A DNA stretch of 64,000 nucleotides, taken from the NCBI GenBank assembly GCA_963556145.1, contig OY744461.1, forward strand, positions 1-64,000, in the 5' to 3' direction. Origin of the DNA: Hygrocybe punicea (taxonomy: Eukaryota; Basidiomycota; Agaricomycetes; Agaricales; Hygrophoraceae). The position numbers and the translations under genes are program-made. Shown here in pieces: positions 35,601 through 45,666 of this stretch; positions within the stretch are counted from its first letter, which is position 1; every line of letters begins with the position of its first letter. The notes under the pieces were generated by a model. The model was not told the origin of the DNA. It saw nothing but the letters and a program-made list of their open reading frames with translations, and ran no database searches.

Positions 35601-35985
35601 GACGCCATTTTGAGGGACCAAGGCATCATGTTTGGGTCAGCAAAAGCTTGAATGATGCTCAATGAAATTATCCCACACGACCCGCTGCCAGGTCCTTGGT
35701 ATGGAACAGGGAGGGCTTTCTCCGTCCATTTCCCTTGAGTGTCTGTGACGTCTCCTAGAAACCATCACAATTTATCCAACATTGCTTCATCTGGGGCCCA
35801 CTCCAAGGAATCGCCTTGCTGAACGAGCCGCTTCTTCATCGGAATGACACACGGTGCCTGGTGCGAATTTTTTTTGTTAAACATGAAGGCGATAATGTCA
35901 GGTGGGTTGGTGAGAAGGGACGCTCGGAGATCCTTTAGGACTTTGGAAAGACAACCTGCACGGAATGCGTTTGTGAGCTGGACAT

Positions 35986-36436
35986 TGTCAGGGGATGACT
36001 GTTGTTGTCCCGACTCTACGTATTAACTTAGCTAAGTACTTAATGGATCTCATATGTAATATGGACCTTCTACCATAGACTTAGCCACCATAGTTAGTAT
36101 GCCCTCGGCTACGCTTCTCCCTACGTAAGTAGTCTATCACTTCGGACCTCTGTTCCAGACTTGCTGCTAACTCCAGGCCTCGTGCCTAGGCTAGCGGCTT
36201 CGCCTCCATCACAGGAATATGCAGATACAGATGGGTGACTGACCTGGAGACCGGCCCTATATACATAGGCTATATATACTTGTATTCCGTAGTTGTGGGG
36301 CTTTTCCCCACTTTGTTATTCCACTCATCTTGGGTTCATATACGCGTGACTTTAGCTCATCTTAGTACTCGCCGATATCCTTGGTTGTACCATAGATATT
36401 TCTCTTGGTTGGCGTCGGCCAGCACGTGCCCTGACA
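35986..36436. mobile_element. Solo LTR (451 bp), target duplication GACAT
   Basis: TGTCAGGG...CCCTGACA (perfect 8-bp terminal inverted repeat), flanked by GACAT at 35981-35985 and 36437-36441. Removing it restores the Ulp1-like frame exactly. Contains TATA-like runs (CTATATACATAGG, near 36257) and the hairpin GTGGGG-cttt(t)-CCCCAC. Confidence 0.9.
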
Positions 36437-37467
36437 GACATGAAAAATAGATGGAAGGATTTGGATGAAAGGAGAATCAGCATGTGAATTGATTTCCATC
36501 ATGATTTGATAAGCACGTGTGTCCAGAATGTGCTCACCAATCCAGTTCTCGTCGAGCAGCTCGTATAAATTCACAAAGGCAGGGACATCCAAGTCACTCG
36601 GAAACCCATGAAGTTGAGCCATACCTGGGCACTCAAGAAAAGCTTGGAAGTCGTCAGATCCCAGTAAGTTATGAGTGCGAACAGCATCAACCACAGAGTT
36701 TAGTTTGATCATATGCTGATGAAATAACAGCGCATTCGACCATTTCTGTGCGTCGCAGAAGTGCACTAGGTAGACATTTCCTGGCAGGACACAGAACATT
36801 GAGTGACAGTAAGTAACATGCATCAAATTATTGCCTACCTTGAGCCTCAACAATCACACTCCTATAGCCCTCAGCGAATTTCGCAGGCATATCACCCAAA
36901 AATATTTGAACATCTTTCAGAGATGGGATCGAAGACTCTGCAAGGAGAAAACTACTTATCCCAGGTATTGTCTGTGACCAGTCGACAAGTTGCAAGGTAT
37001 TGTCAGGAAGGATGGGTGGAATTTGAGTTGTCGTGTCAATAGATTGATGATGACAATGATGAATGGTGAGTCGTGCAAGATAACTGGTGGAGAAAGGGTT
37101 GTCTGGGGCTGATGATTCATATGCAGAGCATCTGAGCGTATGTTCCAGTGGAAGGAGGATAGGGAAGGGTTCATCATCAGACGAGTCGCTGATATCACCA
37201 CCACCAGTACTGTAGCCTGACCATGACAATGTCGACGCCATTAGGTGATTTGTGGATATCAAGTAACACAGCATACATACCTTGGGGTCCATAATCAGAT
37301 GCTGTGCAGCAGGACAAAAGATGGTGTTCTGAGATATCAAGCATAGCCAAAGGGAAGTGTCTCAGAAAAATTTTGGGGTTGAGAAACGGGTTCATGGACT
37401 TAGATTGTAGGAAACTTGGAGTATATATACTTGGTCTCAATGCGTACTTAAAATGGTGACCAGCCAA

Positions 37468-39108
37468 TCAAGTGACCACCCAAACGGCCATCTGCATCTG
37501 CATTTCCTGCAGCTGAGTGCATGGAACACAGGCACAAGTTCAACCTCGATGGCGGAGCCAGAAGAGTCAAGCAAGGGTCACCAGTCACCAGTAAATGAAT
37601 CCATGGAATCAGATCCGGCCGAGTTAATAACGGAGAACCATAGAAAGATACTAAGGGGTAGAGATGTAGACTCAAAGTTTCTCACTATCATGCCAGTATT
37701 GCACATGCGCCTAAGCTCACACTCAGATTTGGTAATTATGATGCCTTTTCTGACAAGACAACACCAGTATTAATCCACCGACTTCTCCGTCTGCAGGCTC
37801 AGGTGATGCACCAATCGGTATCTGAAATGGAGCAATGAACATTAATTAATGAAGTGATCTTCTGCACCATTGAAACAGGCAATTGAGGGGATGTTAATTT
37901 CTTTACCAGTAAAGGACAGCAATCGGAACAAACTCAGCCAGAGGAGACTTGGCGGGACTTGCATTGGTGCAAAGGACTGCAGAAGGATGTTGGCCTGACA
38001 ACATCCAGAGGATTGTGGTCCAGAGCAATATCTATTTCAGCTATAGGAATAGCCACCCCAGCCCCTCATCACATCACATCACTCACCGCCTATCTGAGAA
38101 AAGGGCTGGGGTGGGATTCTTGGCCAGTTGATTTTACATGGTGGACAGGTACCTAGGCAGAAGAATTGAAGTCCATCAGTGACCCCCTGTTCAGTGCTCT
38201 GATCAATTGAACAATAAATATGACACAAGTCTGAAACTAACCTTGAATTGTCTACGAACTCCTGGTAATGATTGTACCGGTTCCTGATCAACCCTAGTTC
38301 TGCTGGCAAAGCATCATCGCTGCAAATGTTCCGAAAATCTTAAACTTGAATGCTGCGATGGGTGAAACTAGTGAGCGCAGGGGAGCATCAGATTGACAAA
38401 AGGGCACTACTGATGTAAGGTGCATCTATGTCTGGCCATGCTCGTGCTATTTTCATCAGAATGGCATGGATAACCTACTTACCAACAACCTCTAGACCCA
38501 TCATGTTTTCTCGCCTCAGAGCTTGATCTCCTTTGAGGAACCCAGCAATCTGGGACGGCAGGGGCCACTGCTGGTTGTGAGGATCCTCACAACATGTTTG
38601 GCCCGCAATCGAGGTGAAGGATGGCATGGGCGCAAGAGACTCGTGTTTGGGGTTCATGATGTGGTCAAGATGGCAGTTGGAAGGGACTTGTTAGGTTTGG
38701 GTGTGAAACCATTGCTTTGGGAGCTCCTGCAAGGTGTTACCGAGGTGGACATGCGGGATGGCTTGGGCGCAGAATGTTGATGCTTGAAGGTCTTGTGGTG
38801 ATTTTGAGGTGTGGAGGTTGGAGGTTGGTGGCAACGAAAAAGTGTTGTATCTGATTCATCTCCGCCTGCCATTCCTGACCTATCCGATGTTGTATTGCGA
38901 AGCTTCATCAACCTTCATTCGTGCATTTTCCTCCATAGTCATGTAGCTCTCTTCGCTAAACCATTACCTTTGTGTTGTCGTCTGAGTTTCTGACTTCTAT
39001 CGTCATATTTGCCTTCGACCTTACCTCCAACCCCCCTGTTCAGTGAGTATCTTGGGTTGTTGGTCCGTCTATCATGTCACATCCTTACCCGTTCCTAGTA
39101 AAAAAGAA
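37468..39108. other. No supported gene; pyrimidine-rich leader before the Hsp90 relic
   Basis: Several short frames on both strands without motifs; the minus-strand frames around 38475-38911 could be a decayed N-terminus of the transposon protein. From about 38900 the plus strand is CT-rich and may be the old 5' flank of the Hsp90 copy. Confidence 0.3.
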
Positions 39109-40560
39109 ATGGCCATCGAATGTTTCGGATTCCAGGCTGAGATCAGTTAGTTGCTCGACCTGATCACCAGTAAGTCCAAATCATCGTTAATCACTTTGGA
39201 TGTGATCTAACATGTCACCAAGATACTTTCTACTCCAATAAGGAAATCCTTCTCCATGAATCATTTCCAACAGTTCCGATGCACTCAACAAAATTTGATA
39301 TGCTTCCTTTACTGATCGTTCCTTGACTCAGGGGCTTAAGAACAAGCTTCTAAGAATCTGCGACACCGGTGTGAGTATGATGAAGGCAGACATGGTTAAC
39401 AACCTGGGTACCATTGCCAAGTTGCACCAAAGGTGAGGTCATTCTTTACAACGGTGCCAACCTAACTCTTCTACAGCCAACAGTACTGCTCATCTTCACA
39501 TGCTCCAGCGCGAGGTCCAAACTCTATGCAACCGTCACATACGCCAGACTGCCATCCTTGACCAAACTTGTGTTACCAAATGTAAGCTCAAGGACGATTT
39601 GGCTTGCGAGCATAGTTTACGATGGAAGCTCAAACAGGTTTCATGGAAGCCTTGAGCTCCAGCATGGATATTTCATTGTTGATTGGTAAATTTGGTGTTG
39701 GATTCTATTCTGCATATCTTGTTGCCGAGCATGTTCAAGTCATTCCAAAACACAATGACCATGAGCAGTATATCTGGGAGTCCGCCGCTGGAGGCACTTT
39801 CACTATTACCCTGACACCTTCAATGAGCCTATTGGCCACGGCACCAAGATCTGCTTGTACCTCAAGGAGGATCAACTGGAGTACTTGGAAGCATTCCAAG
39901 TTCATCTCCTATCGCGGTTACGAAGGAGGTCAAGAAGGTTGGTCGTGATTGAGTCGTGATTGAATTCAGCCTATTGATGGTGCCATCCTGCAGGAAGTCG
40001 AGGCCGATGAGGCCGAAGAGGCACCAGAGGAAGAGAAGGAAGAGAAGGACAATGAGGAAGCGTCGAAGTCCAAGATCGAGGATGTGGAGGACGAAGACAA
40101 AAAGCCGAAGGACAAGAAGACCAAGAAGATCAAGGAAAAGGACAACGAACGAAGAGCTGAACAAGATGAAGTCCATATGGACCCGTACTCCTTTGGGAGG
40201 AATATGCTTCATTTTACAAGAGCTTGGTCCAATGACTGGGAGGACCATTTAGATGTCAAGCACCTCTCCATCAAAGGACAGCTTGAGTTCAAGGCTATAC
40301 CTTTCGTTCCAAAGCAGTAATGTACTCTCGTCAACTCCCCATGTCAGCAGCTCATGGATGTCATCAGTGCACCATTTGATCTTTTCGAGACCAAGAAGAA
40401 GTGCAATGACATCAAGCTCTATGTTCACTGCATATTCATCGTGGACAACTGCGAGGATCTCATCCCAGAGTACCTCAACTTCGTCAAGGGCATTGTTGAC
40501 TCGGAGGACCTGCATCACACATATGCTGTCTGTGACTGGCTGTACTTAGTTTTTCAGATT
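39109..40560 (+). pseudogene. Hsp90 pseudogene
   Basis: From the ATG the series FGFQAEIS, then an intron (GTAAGT...CCAAG), then [71 protein letters not shown], the long acidic linker ([15 protein letters not shown] ... KKTKKIKEK), [40 protein letters not shown] and [20 protein letters not shown] follows the order of cytosolic Hsp90, the ATP-dependent chaperone. A TAG follows FQAEIS. About 200 bp of unrelated sequence is inserted after TIAK, several frames alternate, and the copy ends before the C-terminal MEEVD. Retained introns argue for segmental duplication or element-mediated capture rather than retroposition. Confidence 0.82.
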
Positions 40561-40882
40561 GTGCATCTCAGGTATATCATCTGCCAAGTGAAAGAGCTCT
40601 GCCGTGGCTTATGACCAATGCGTGTGATTTGTGCCTTAATGGCAACCAATATGGAAGTCAAAATGAATATGAAATGTGATCAAGATTGTGATCAGGTAGG
40701 GGAGTCATGACATCAGAGCACCTCCAATCTCCAATTGTGTCTGGATTACTAAGCAGCTCCTGGGGAGCCAAATAGAATAATCCTTATTTATTTTATTATT
40801 TATATTCGGAAATGTTCGAGATCATCTAAGATTGTATCTATTTTCGGGGTTATTGCTGTTTGCACATGACTTGGTGCAGCCT

Positions 40883-41113
40883 GGATTTCCTAATTTGGGT
40901 GTGCAAAAGGCCTCCCAGAACTTTCAAAATTTATCTCAACAACAAGAGCTCAAATTACTTGGGTTTCTTTATGAAAGTCATTATACCTATTCTAGAGCTA
41001 CTGAGTGCAAAATCAAGAGGTTTTGACCACTAAATGACATAGTTGTATTTTGTGCCTCTCAAACTCAACTCTTGAATGTTTCTTTTGGAAGGTACTCATT
41101 CTCATGTAAATAA
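40883..41113 (+). repeat. Left long terminal inverted repeat
   Basis: Matches the inverted copy at 45308-45543. Shared blocks include GGTTTCTTTATGAAAGTCAT and GAGGTTTTGACCACTAAATG. Confidence 0.85.
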
Positions 41114-41225
41114 CTACAGAGGAAAAGTATATAGTAATTATCAAGAGCACATGTGAAAGAAGATCTCAGTTACAATCGATTGCTGATGTGGTTTACAATG
41201 TTATGTTTTGTGACAAATCAACATC

Positions 41226-42498
41226 ATGCCCCAAGGTCAAAAAGCCTCTGAGGACCTCTGCATTGTCATAGCCTGCATGCTCAGCACTAACATGGATATT
41301 GTTGACATAATGGGACTTACTGGCATTAGCAACTGGCAAATACAGTGCATCAGGGCCTTGTATAACAAGACTGGGCAACCATATAAAGTTGGAAACCCAA
41401 CAAAGCAAGGAAAACCAGAATGGATACTGTCATTCAATGATACTGAGGTTAGTTCATGGTCTACTATGCAGTTGTTGACCTTATAATGAATCTTCTAAAG
41501 TTCTTGCATTCATGCATCACATGGAATTGTGATGTCTATCTCAATGAACTTTAGTGCAGTTTGCAAAGTACTTGCAAAGTTGAAGTTTCATTGTCATCAA
41601 TATGGAGGGCACTACAATGGTCTGGATACATGCTAAAAACAGTATGGAACTGATATTCCTTGATGTATGGCTCACACAATGTATTTTTTACTTTAGGTCA
41701 CTCAAGTCACAATTGAACAAAATCTTGAGAGACAAGCCATGTTTGCGGCACATATGGGTATAAATTGCAAGCCCAAACAGCTTGTTTTTGTGGACAAGAG
41801 TGCTGCAGATCATCAGATAAGTCGTAGCTGTGGGTGGGTAAGGTGAGGACAGAGGGCTATTCAGAAATCCTTTTTTATTTGAGAACAATGGTTCGTAAAT
41901 GCTATCTAAGGCCAAGAACACTTACATCCAATGTAATTTTAGCTATTCTATTTTACCTGTGCTGTCGCTTGATGGTATTCTTGCCCTCAACATTGTGCAA
42001 GGCTCATTTTCAAAGCTCAAGTTTGCTCAATTTATTGATGGACTACTCACCCAAATGACCCCATTCCTGGGACCCAATTCAGTAATTGTAATGGAGAACT
42101 GTCATATCCACAAGTCCAAGCTGATTCACAAGTTAATTCATGAAAGGTAATTCTGCAGTTTTTTATCATGTTTATGCTGATATGAACTCTGCAACAGATA
42201 GGGTTGACCATGGGTACGGGTCAACCCACGGTATTTCCAAAACAGGTTGCACGGGTACGGGTATGGTTGCCGAATATGGCACCCGTGACCAAACCGTGAC
42301 CCGTACCTGCGGTTCACGGTTTTCGATGGGTTAGCAACAACGAGGGCTATACGCCCTGAGGTATGTTTCTTTTTTTCATTTAACACTATACTAATATTTG
42401 TTTTTTTAGATAACAATGACAGCGGCACGAGCATGACACGTCACAGCGTCACGATCAGCCCCACTCGTTCACACCCTGGCCCTCTCGTTAATGTTCCG

Positions 42499-42540
<42 letters not shown>

Positions 42541-43373
42541 ACAATGAGAAAGCAGGATAGAAATCAGCCAGAGAGGTGGTGCACCCACCCTCTGGCTGTC
42601 AGGTGCATCATTATTATTATCTCATTAGTTTTTCGTGCTGATTGCTTGTTACTTTATTATTTTAGTTCAGTGGTGTTTGCCAAACAATGGCTACGACTTG
42701 GACTCAGACGCAACGACGCAACAATGACACGACACGACGACACGACGCGATGACATGACAGCAACGTCGTCGATGACGATGTGGTGTCACCATGTCGGTC
42801 GCGTCACCGACAACACGACCACACCACGCAATGACACGACGACATGACGGCAACGTCGTCGATGGCAGCTCTGGTCTAATGGCCAGGCTGATCCGTCGAT
42901 GACGATGTGGTGTCGCCGCATCACCATCCAGGGACCACCAGAGGCTGTCACCAAACACCCGCGCCACGTCAATTGACGTGTGCCAGGTGTTGGTGACCAC
43001 TTTCTGGGTGTTCCCCAGGCTATGGCATAGAGAACCCACCGCAACCCATCCTCAAACGGGTGCGGGTGTGGGTTTTACCCACCTCAGGTACAGGTTTGGC
43101 GGGTGCGGGTACGGTGTTAGCCAAGCCAACCCGTCCAAGACCCGTGGTCAACCTTAGCAACAGAGGCATGTGTTGCAAGTTTTTGCCCCATATTTACCTG
43201 ACTATAACCTGATCAAACTGGCCTTTTCTGCTGCAAAAGCTCACCTCCATTGTAACTGTCATGAATTTCTTGCTGCTTTTCAATCTGGTAATCATATGGA
43301 TGTTTTTCTTACTTTAAATGATGCTGTGTATAGTATCACTCCATATGATGCATTCAGCTGGTACCAGCATTGA
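41226..43373 (+). pseudogene. Tc1/mariner-like (DDE_3) transposase relic
   Basis: N-terminal helix-turn-helix-like part (IACMLSTNMDIVDIMGLTGI) from ATG 41226, then VFVDKSAADHQISRSCGW around the first catalytic Asp, SLDGILALNIVQGSF, NSVIVMENCHIHKSK (second acidic site, here ME rather than the usual MD), an intron, and LPDYNLIKLAFSAAKAHL. Two TGA codons interrupt the middle (after CGWVR and after FFI, both at places where the family has Arg), and a C is missing in the run after KFLP, shifting the frame of the last exon. The intron before the last exon carries a 958-bp MITE at its acceptor. The gene is inactive. Confidence 0.8.
42199..43156. mobile_element. hAT-type MITE (958 bp), target duplication GCAACAGA
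   Basis: Ends TAGGGTTGACCATGGGT and (inverted) TAAGGTTGACCACGGGT, flanked by perfect 8-bp duplications at 42191-42198 and 43157-43164. The interior has no transposase; it holds a (CAA)n run (about 42500-42537) and several GACGACATGAC-like repeats. Subterminal GGGTACGGGT/ACCCGC motifs resemble those of the larger hAT elements in this window, suggesting mobilisation by a relative. Confidence 0.9.
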
Positions 43374-43463
43374 AATTACATATGATATGAAAAGTACAAA
43401 ACGAGTTGAATCATTTTGTATGTGGTACCTAGCTGTGAAATTGTCCAATCTAACCAAAAAACC

Positions 43464-45170
43464 CTACATTCGACAAATCGCCTTTACATCATCTTGGGCA
43501 TACATTAGAATGACATTTGCTGACCCAAGCTTCATTCCAAGACAGATCGAAAGGAGGGATCTTGTGAATATAGAAAATCCTGTTCTCATGAAAATTGGGA
43601 ATATACTGTGTGAAATTATGTAACAGGGTCCCACATCCAAGCTCTGCAGCCAATCTTGAATGGTAGGGAAGAGAGTTGGGTTTTTGGATGCTGGATCTGG
43701 TGAACTGGGGGATGTCCTTTGGTGCTCAAAGACTGGTTCCCTGGCAGTGAAATGAGGTTGTAACTGTTCATAATTGGCATAGAGTGGGAGTAGGGCTGCT
43801 GCTGCATTTGCAGCAAGCCTGTTGGAAGCAAGAATTTGATTTGGATCAGCTGTAAGATGAGTGGAGGCTTCCTGGATGGAAGAGCTGGCTTCCATTTTTG
43901 ATTTTGGCTCTCAGGTTTGTGGTAGCAAATCTTCAAGCTTCAGGCCATTTGGAGGTTGGTCAAAATCCACCTGCTTGAGATTCTTCACTGCACAGAGTAC
44001 TTGATCATACACAGTGACAAAAGCAACTTACAATCATAAGTGCCCATTGTGCCATTTTGGCCTGTGTCATATTCTGGTGTTCTCAATTGCATTTCATGAA
44101 GCAGAACTTCTTCTGGTGTGTGTTGCAACTATATTTCAGTTCTAAGGCCATGATATACTTTCCCATGCCTATGCTCTCTTGGACTTGCATGCCATGAGAT
44201 TGTTTGTCTGGTTCTTTCTGCTAGAAACATGAATTTGATCATGTATATCTCTTTGAAGGAAATGACTAACCAACTTCACTCTACCAGAGGAGCCTTCACC
44301 CTTCATTTTCACTGCCAAGTTCTTATTGAAAATAATAACTGCAAATGGTTTTTATATCAGTTTGTGATATCCCCTCTTATATATTGACTTGCAATGTCAA
44401 CAAGACAAAGAAGATGAGCCAATGATGTAAGGAGGCATGGCAGATCTGATTTCCCATCAGTTCAGAACCAATACAACATGTCAAGTTTTGCCTCAGCAAT
44501 GCCCATCCTATTGGCAATGTTGATTTGGAAATTAATCCACAAGATGTCAGCAGAGACATCAATATGGTCCACTGCTCCATCAACAGGTACATCAACAGGT
44601 ATTTGTAACAGGGGCTTGGAATTGTCAGAAACATAGCCAATATCTGTTGGTGAGTATGAATGACTTTAATATATATGGAGAACTCACCAAAATCTTCAGG
44701 CACTCTGTTGCCAGTTGGATCCTCCTCTTCTTTTGCATATAAATCATCTATAGAAAAATCAGCAGCTGTGCCTGTAGCAAAATCCAACTTTTCAAGTCCA
44801 TCATCCATGCCAACATTCACATCATTAACCTTTTGCCTGCCAATTCTTGGGAGCAGTTCAGCAGCTGCCTCATCAGTAGGGACACTACCCACTCTCTTCC
44901 CAGTTTCCACCTCATGATTTGGAGTTTCATATCTCACAGAACAAGCACGGGCATTCAAAGTACATTTATAGGCTGGAGTAGGCTTTGGATAGGTACTTTT
45001 GCTGCTGTGGATTGTGGAATTTCAGGTTGGTTAGCTTTTTTAGATCCACTGTTTGGAGGATTGCCCATCTCGGCATTGTTTGCACCAGAGGTAGGTTTTT
45101 TCTTTGAAGGTCAACCAACAGGATGGTTTTTAGCCATTTTCTGAGTTTTAGACCTAGCATCAACCATGGT
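43464..45170 (-). pseudogene. Accessory ORF of the long-TIR element
   Basis: Begins near 45168 (MVDARSKTQKMAKNHPVG, then TGA), with a charged N-terminal region, a frame change near 44970, then CSVRYETPNHEVETGKRVGS and an acidic stretch. A further segment (DVSADILWINFQINIANRMG ... LDMLYWF, TGA, TDGKSDLPCLLTSLAHLLCL) looks like a small folded domain. The C-terminus (TIQDWLQSLDVG ... LLSICLGMKLGSANVILMY) resembles a SAM-like helical domain. Proteins of this layout occur with DNA transposons in mushrooms; their role is unknown. Stops and shifts make it a relic. Confidence 0.5.
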
Positions 45171-45307
45171 ATGTCATGTCCACAGTTGGGAGGAGTATGG
45201 CATGATTATTAGAAATCTTTTTCTCTATTTGTTCAAATTTAAACTTAAAACACTCAAACAACAGTTCTTGCACTTGTAGAATGCAATGCACAACCCATCT
45301 ACATCAT

Positions 45308-45543
45308 TTTTTACATGAGAATCAGTGCTGTTCCCCAAGAAAAATTCAAAAGTTGAGTTTGAGAGGTACAAATACAACCACATCATTTAGTGGTCAAAAC
45401 CTCGTGTTTTTGCTCTCAGTAGCTCCAGAATAATTTTTATAATGACTTTCATAAAGAAACCTAAGCAATCTGAGCTCTCATTGTTGAGATAAAATTCAAA
45501 AGTTCTGGGAGGCCTTTTTGCACACCCAAATTAGGAAATCCGT
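45308..45543 (-). repeat. Right long terminal inverted repeat
   Basis: Inverted partner of 40883-41113; differences are mainly transitions and one- or two-base indels. Confidence 0.85.
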
Positions 45544-45666
45544 GCCTGTTCTGAAAAAGGCAGGTCTTGGTGCTCTACGCGTCATGGGTTCGAGGCTATC
45601 AAGCTTCAGCGCTTCAGCACCGGTTCTTACCAAACACCGATTCGGATTTCACCGGGTGTAACGTTT

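Larger units (their letters stand above)
32150..37467 (-). pseudogene. Ulp1-like protease fused to FAR1-MULE transposase (broken)
   Basis: Read from ATG 37467: exon 1 to about 37283, exon 2 to about 36841 (VIVEAQG), then a third exon ending in the solo LTR at 35986-36436. Removing that LTR with one GACAT copy keeps the frame (IFHV|QLTNAF). The first part has Ulp1/C48 features: ENWIGEHILDTRAYQI, a candidate His (NSHQAP), GDSLEW and PYQGPGSGSCGI (Gln and Cys). An intron (GTAAGC...TTTAG) after LAK joins in phase 0 to the FAR1-like domain (LEEAVHFVYEYERHWGYEWK), whose open frame has no ATG of its own there. Then MULE DDE parts (NVFVVIDQFF, FFSDADTGLDLA), a SWIM finger (CDCMMGTNLGIPCQH) and, after a second solo LTR, a zinc knuckle (CGECGHYATTC) before TGA 32152-32150. 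At least four in-frame TGA codons and a frameshift near SWIM show it is dead. Fusion versus two adjacent genes depends on that one intron. Confidence 0.68.
40883..45543. mobile_element. 4.66-kb element with about 235-bp terminal inverted repeats
   Basis: 40883-41113 and 45308-45543 are inverted copies, estimated by eye at 85-90% identical, with outer ends GGATTTCCTAATTTGGG on both sides. Inside lie a Tc1/mariner-like transposase relic (plus strand) and an accessory ORF (minus strand) facing it. The flanking bases do not show a clear duplication, so the exact outer base is uncertain by a few positions. Confidence 0.8.

Noticed and set aside
43616..43936. Minus-strand frame of 106 codons
   Set aside because: Shadow of the accessory ORF's SAM-like C-terminal exon in a neighbouring frame.
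45560..45610. tRNA-like B box (GGTTCGAGGC)
   Set aside because: No matching A box, acceptor stem or anticodon arm could be paired around it.
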